From Flexivirga aerilata (GTDB lineage Bacteria; Actinomycetota; Actinomycetes; Actinomycetales; Dermatophilaceae): a DNA stretch of 64,000 bases. This document shows positions 63,769-64,000 of this stretch, one piece after another. Where the stretch lies: positions 558,001 to 622,000 of the forward strand of contig NZ_JABENB010000003.1 of NCBI RefSeq assembly GCF_013002715.1. The letters are read 5' to 3'. The position numbers and the translations under genes were made by a program. The number at the start of each line of letters is the position of its first letter. The stretch's first letter is position 1. The notes beneath the pieces were generated by a model. It worked only from the letters and a program-made list of their open reading frames with translations. It was not told where the DNA came from and searched no databases.

Positions 63769-64000
63769 TCAGTTCTTCTCCATCAGTTCCACGAAACGAT
63801 CGAACAGGTATGCCGCGTCGTGCGGACCGGCCGCGGCCTCCGGGTGGTACTGCACCGAGAACGCCGGCAGGTCAAGGCATTCCAGCCCCTCCACGACGTC
63901 GTCGTTGAGGCCGATGTGCGACACGCGCACGCGTCCGAAGGAGGCATCCGCCGGCGCCGTGACCGGCTCGCCGTCGCGCGGCGCGTCGACTGCGAAGCCA
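63769..64000 (-). CDS. carA: Carbamoyl-phosphate synthase small subunit, C-terminal part (truncated by window edge)
   Basis: The reverse strand ends [19 protein letters not shown] ... [13 protein letters not shown] contains the His and Glu of the class I glutamine amidotransferase triad, and [10 protein letters not shown] is typical of CarA. It supplies ammonia from glutamine to CarB. Only the last 76 codons are inside the window. Confidence 0.97.
   Translation of the reverse strand, partial: GFAVDAPRDGEPVTAPADASFGRVRVSHIGLNDDVVEGLECLDLPAFSVQYHPEAAAGPHDAAYLFDRFVELMEKN

Overview
The window is a chromosomal segment of a high-GC Gram-positive bacterium. Gene content and order (polA, pdtaR, pyk, gltBD, lgt, trp, his, rib, rpe-rsmB-fmt-def-priA-metK-coaBC-rpoZ-gmk-mihF, pyr-car) are the conserved actinobacterial arrangement. 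mIHF, an ANTAR regulator, the TIGR03085 family and a mycobacterial-type PyrF all point to Actinomycetota. Style and content suggest Micrococcales, perhaps Dermacoccaceae, but that last step is inference. Most genes lie on the minus strand in long operons with 4-14 bp stop/start overlaps.

Layout from left to right: the start of polA; a hotdog thioesterase; an ECF42 sigma factor operon (flavin/PPOX protein, DGPF protein, sigma factor) with a recognisable ECF42 promoter; a GNAT enzyme; a complete branched-chain amino acid ABC importer (livK-H-M-G-F); pdtaR; an amidase/SRPBCC/DUF695 operon; a plus-strand ABC exporter with a large secreted YncE/phosphoesterase protein; tRNA-Leu(CAA); a five-copy 60-bp tandem repeat; pyk; gltB-gltD; and hisI-trpE-(two membrane proteins)-trpC-trpB-trpA-lgt. 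After a short plus-strand stretch (small protein, TIGR03085 protein, DUF559 nuclease-like protein) comes hisF, divergent from a small kinase. An FMN-riboswitch operon follows (ribD-ribE-ribM-ribBA-ribH) that runs on into hisE-hisG. Next is the housekeeping series rpe to mihF. A 5-kb accessory stretch (MHS transporter, ten-copy palindromic repeat array, DUF222/HNH protein, frameshifted GNAT gene, solitary TOPRIM protein) separates mihF from pyrF. The window ends with pyrF-pyrD-pyrK-carB and the end of carA.

Metabolically the window covers much of Trp synthesis (no trpD or trpG here), parts of His synthesis (hisI, F, G, E), complete riboflavin synthesis with a likely vitamin transporter, glutamate synthase, and the carbamoyl-phosphate-to-UMP genes except pyrB, pyrC and pyrE.

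The least ordinary content is non-coding. A family of roughly 50-bp double palindromes occurs in two arrays and two single copies at gene ends. A second palindrome family brackets a nuclease-like gene. Two unrelated 14-bp tandem repeats are present. At least nine genes have a TAnnnT-like -10 box 6-8 nt before the start codon, which suggests widespread leaderless transcription, including one divergent pair that shares overlapping -10 boxes. No complete new defence or mobile system could be demonstrated. The strongest candidates for something undescribed are the palindrome families and their association with HNH and DUF559 genes.
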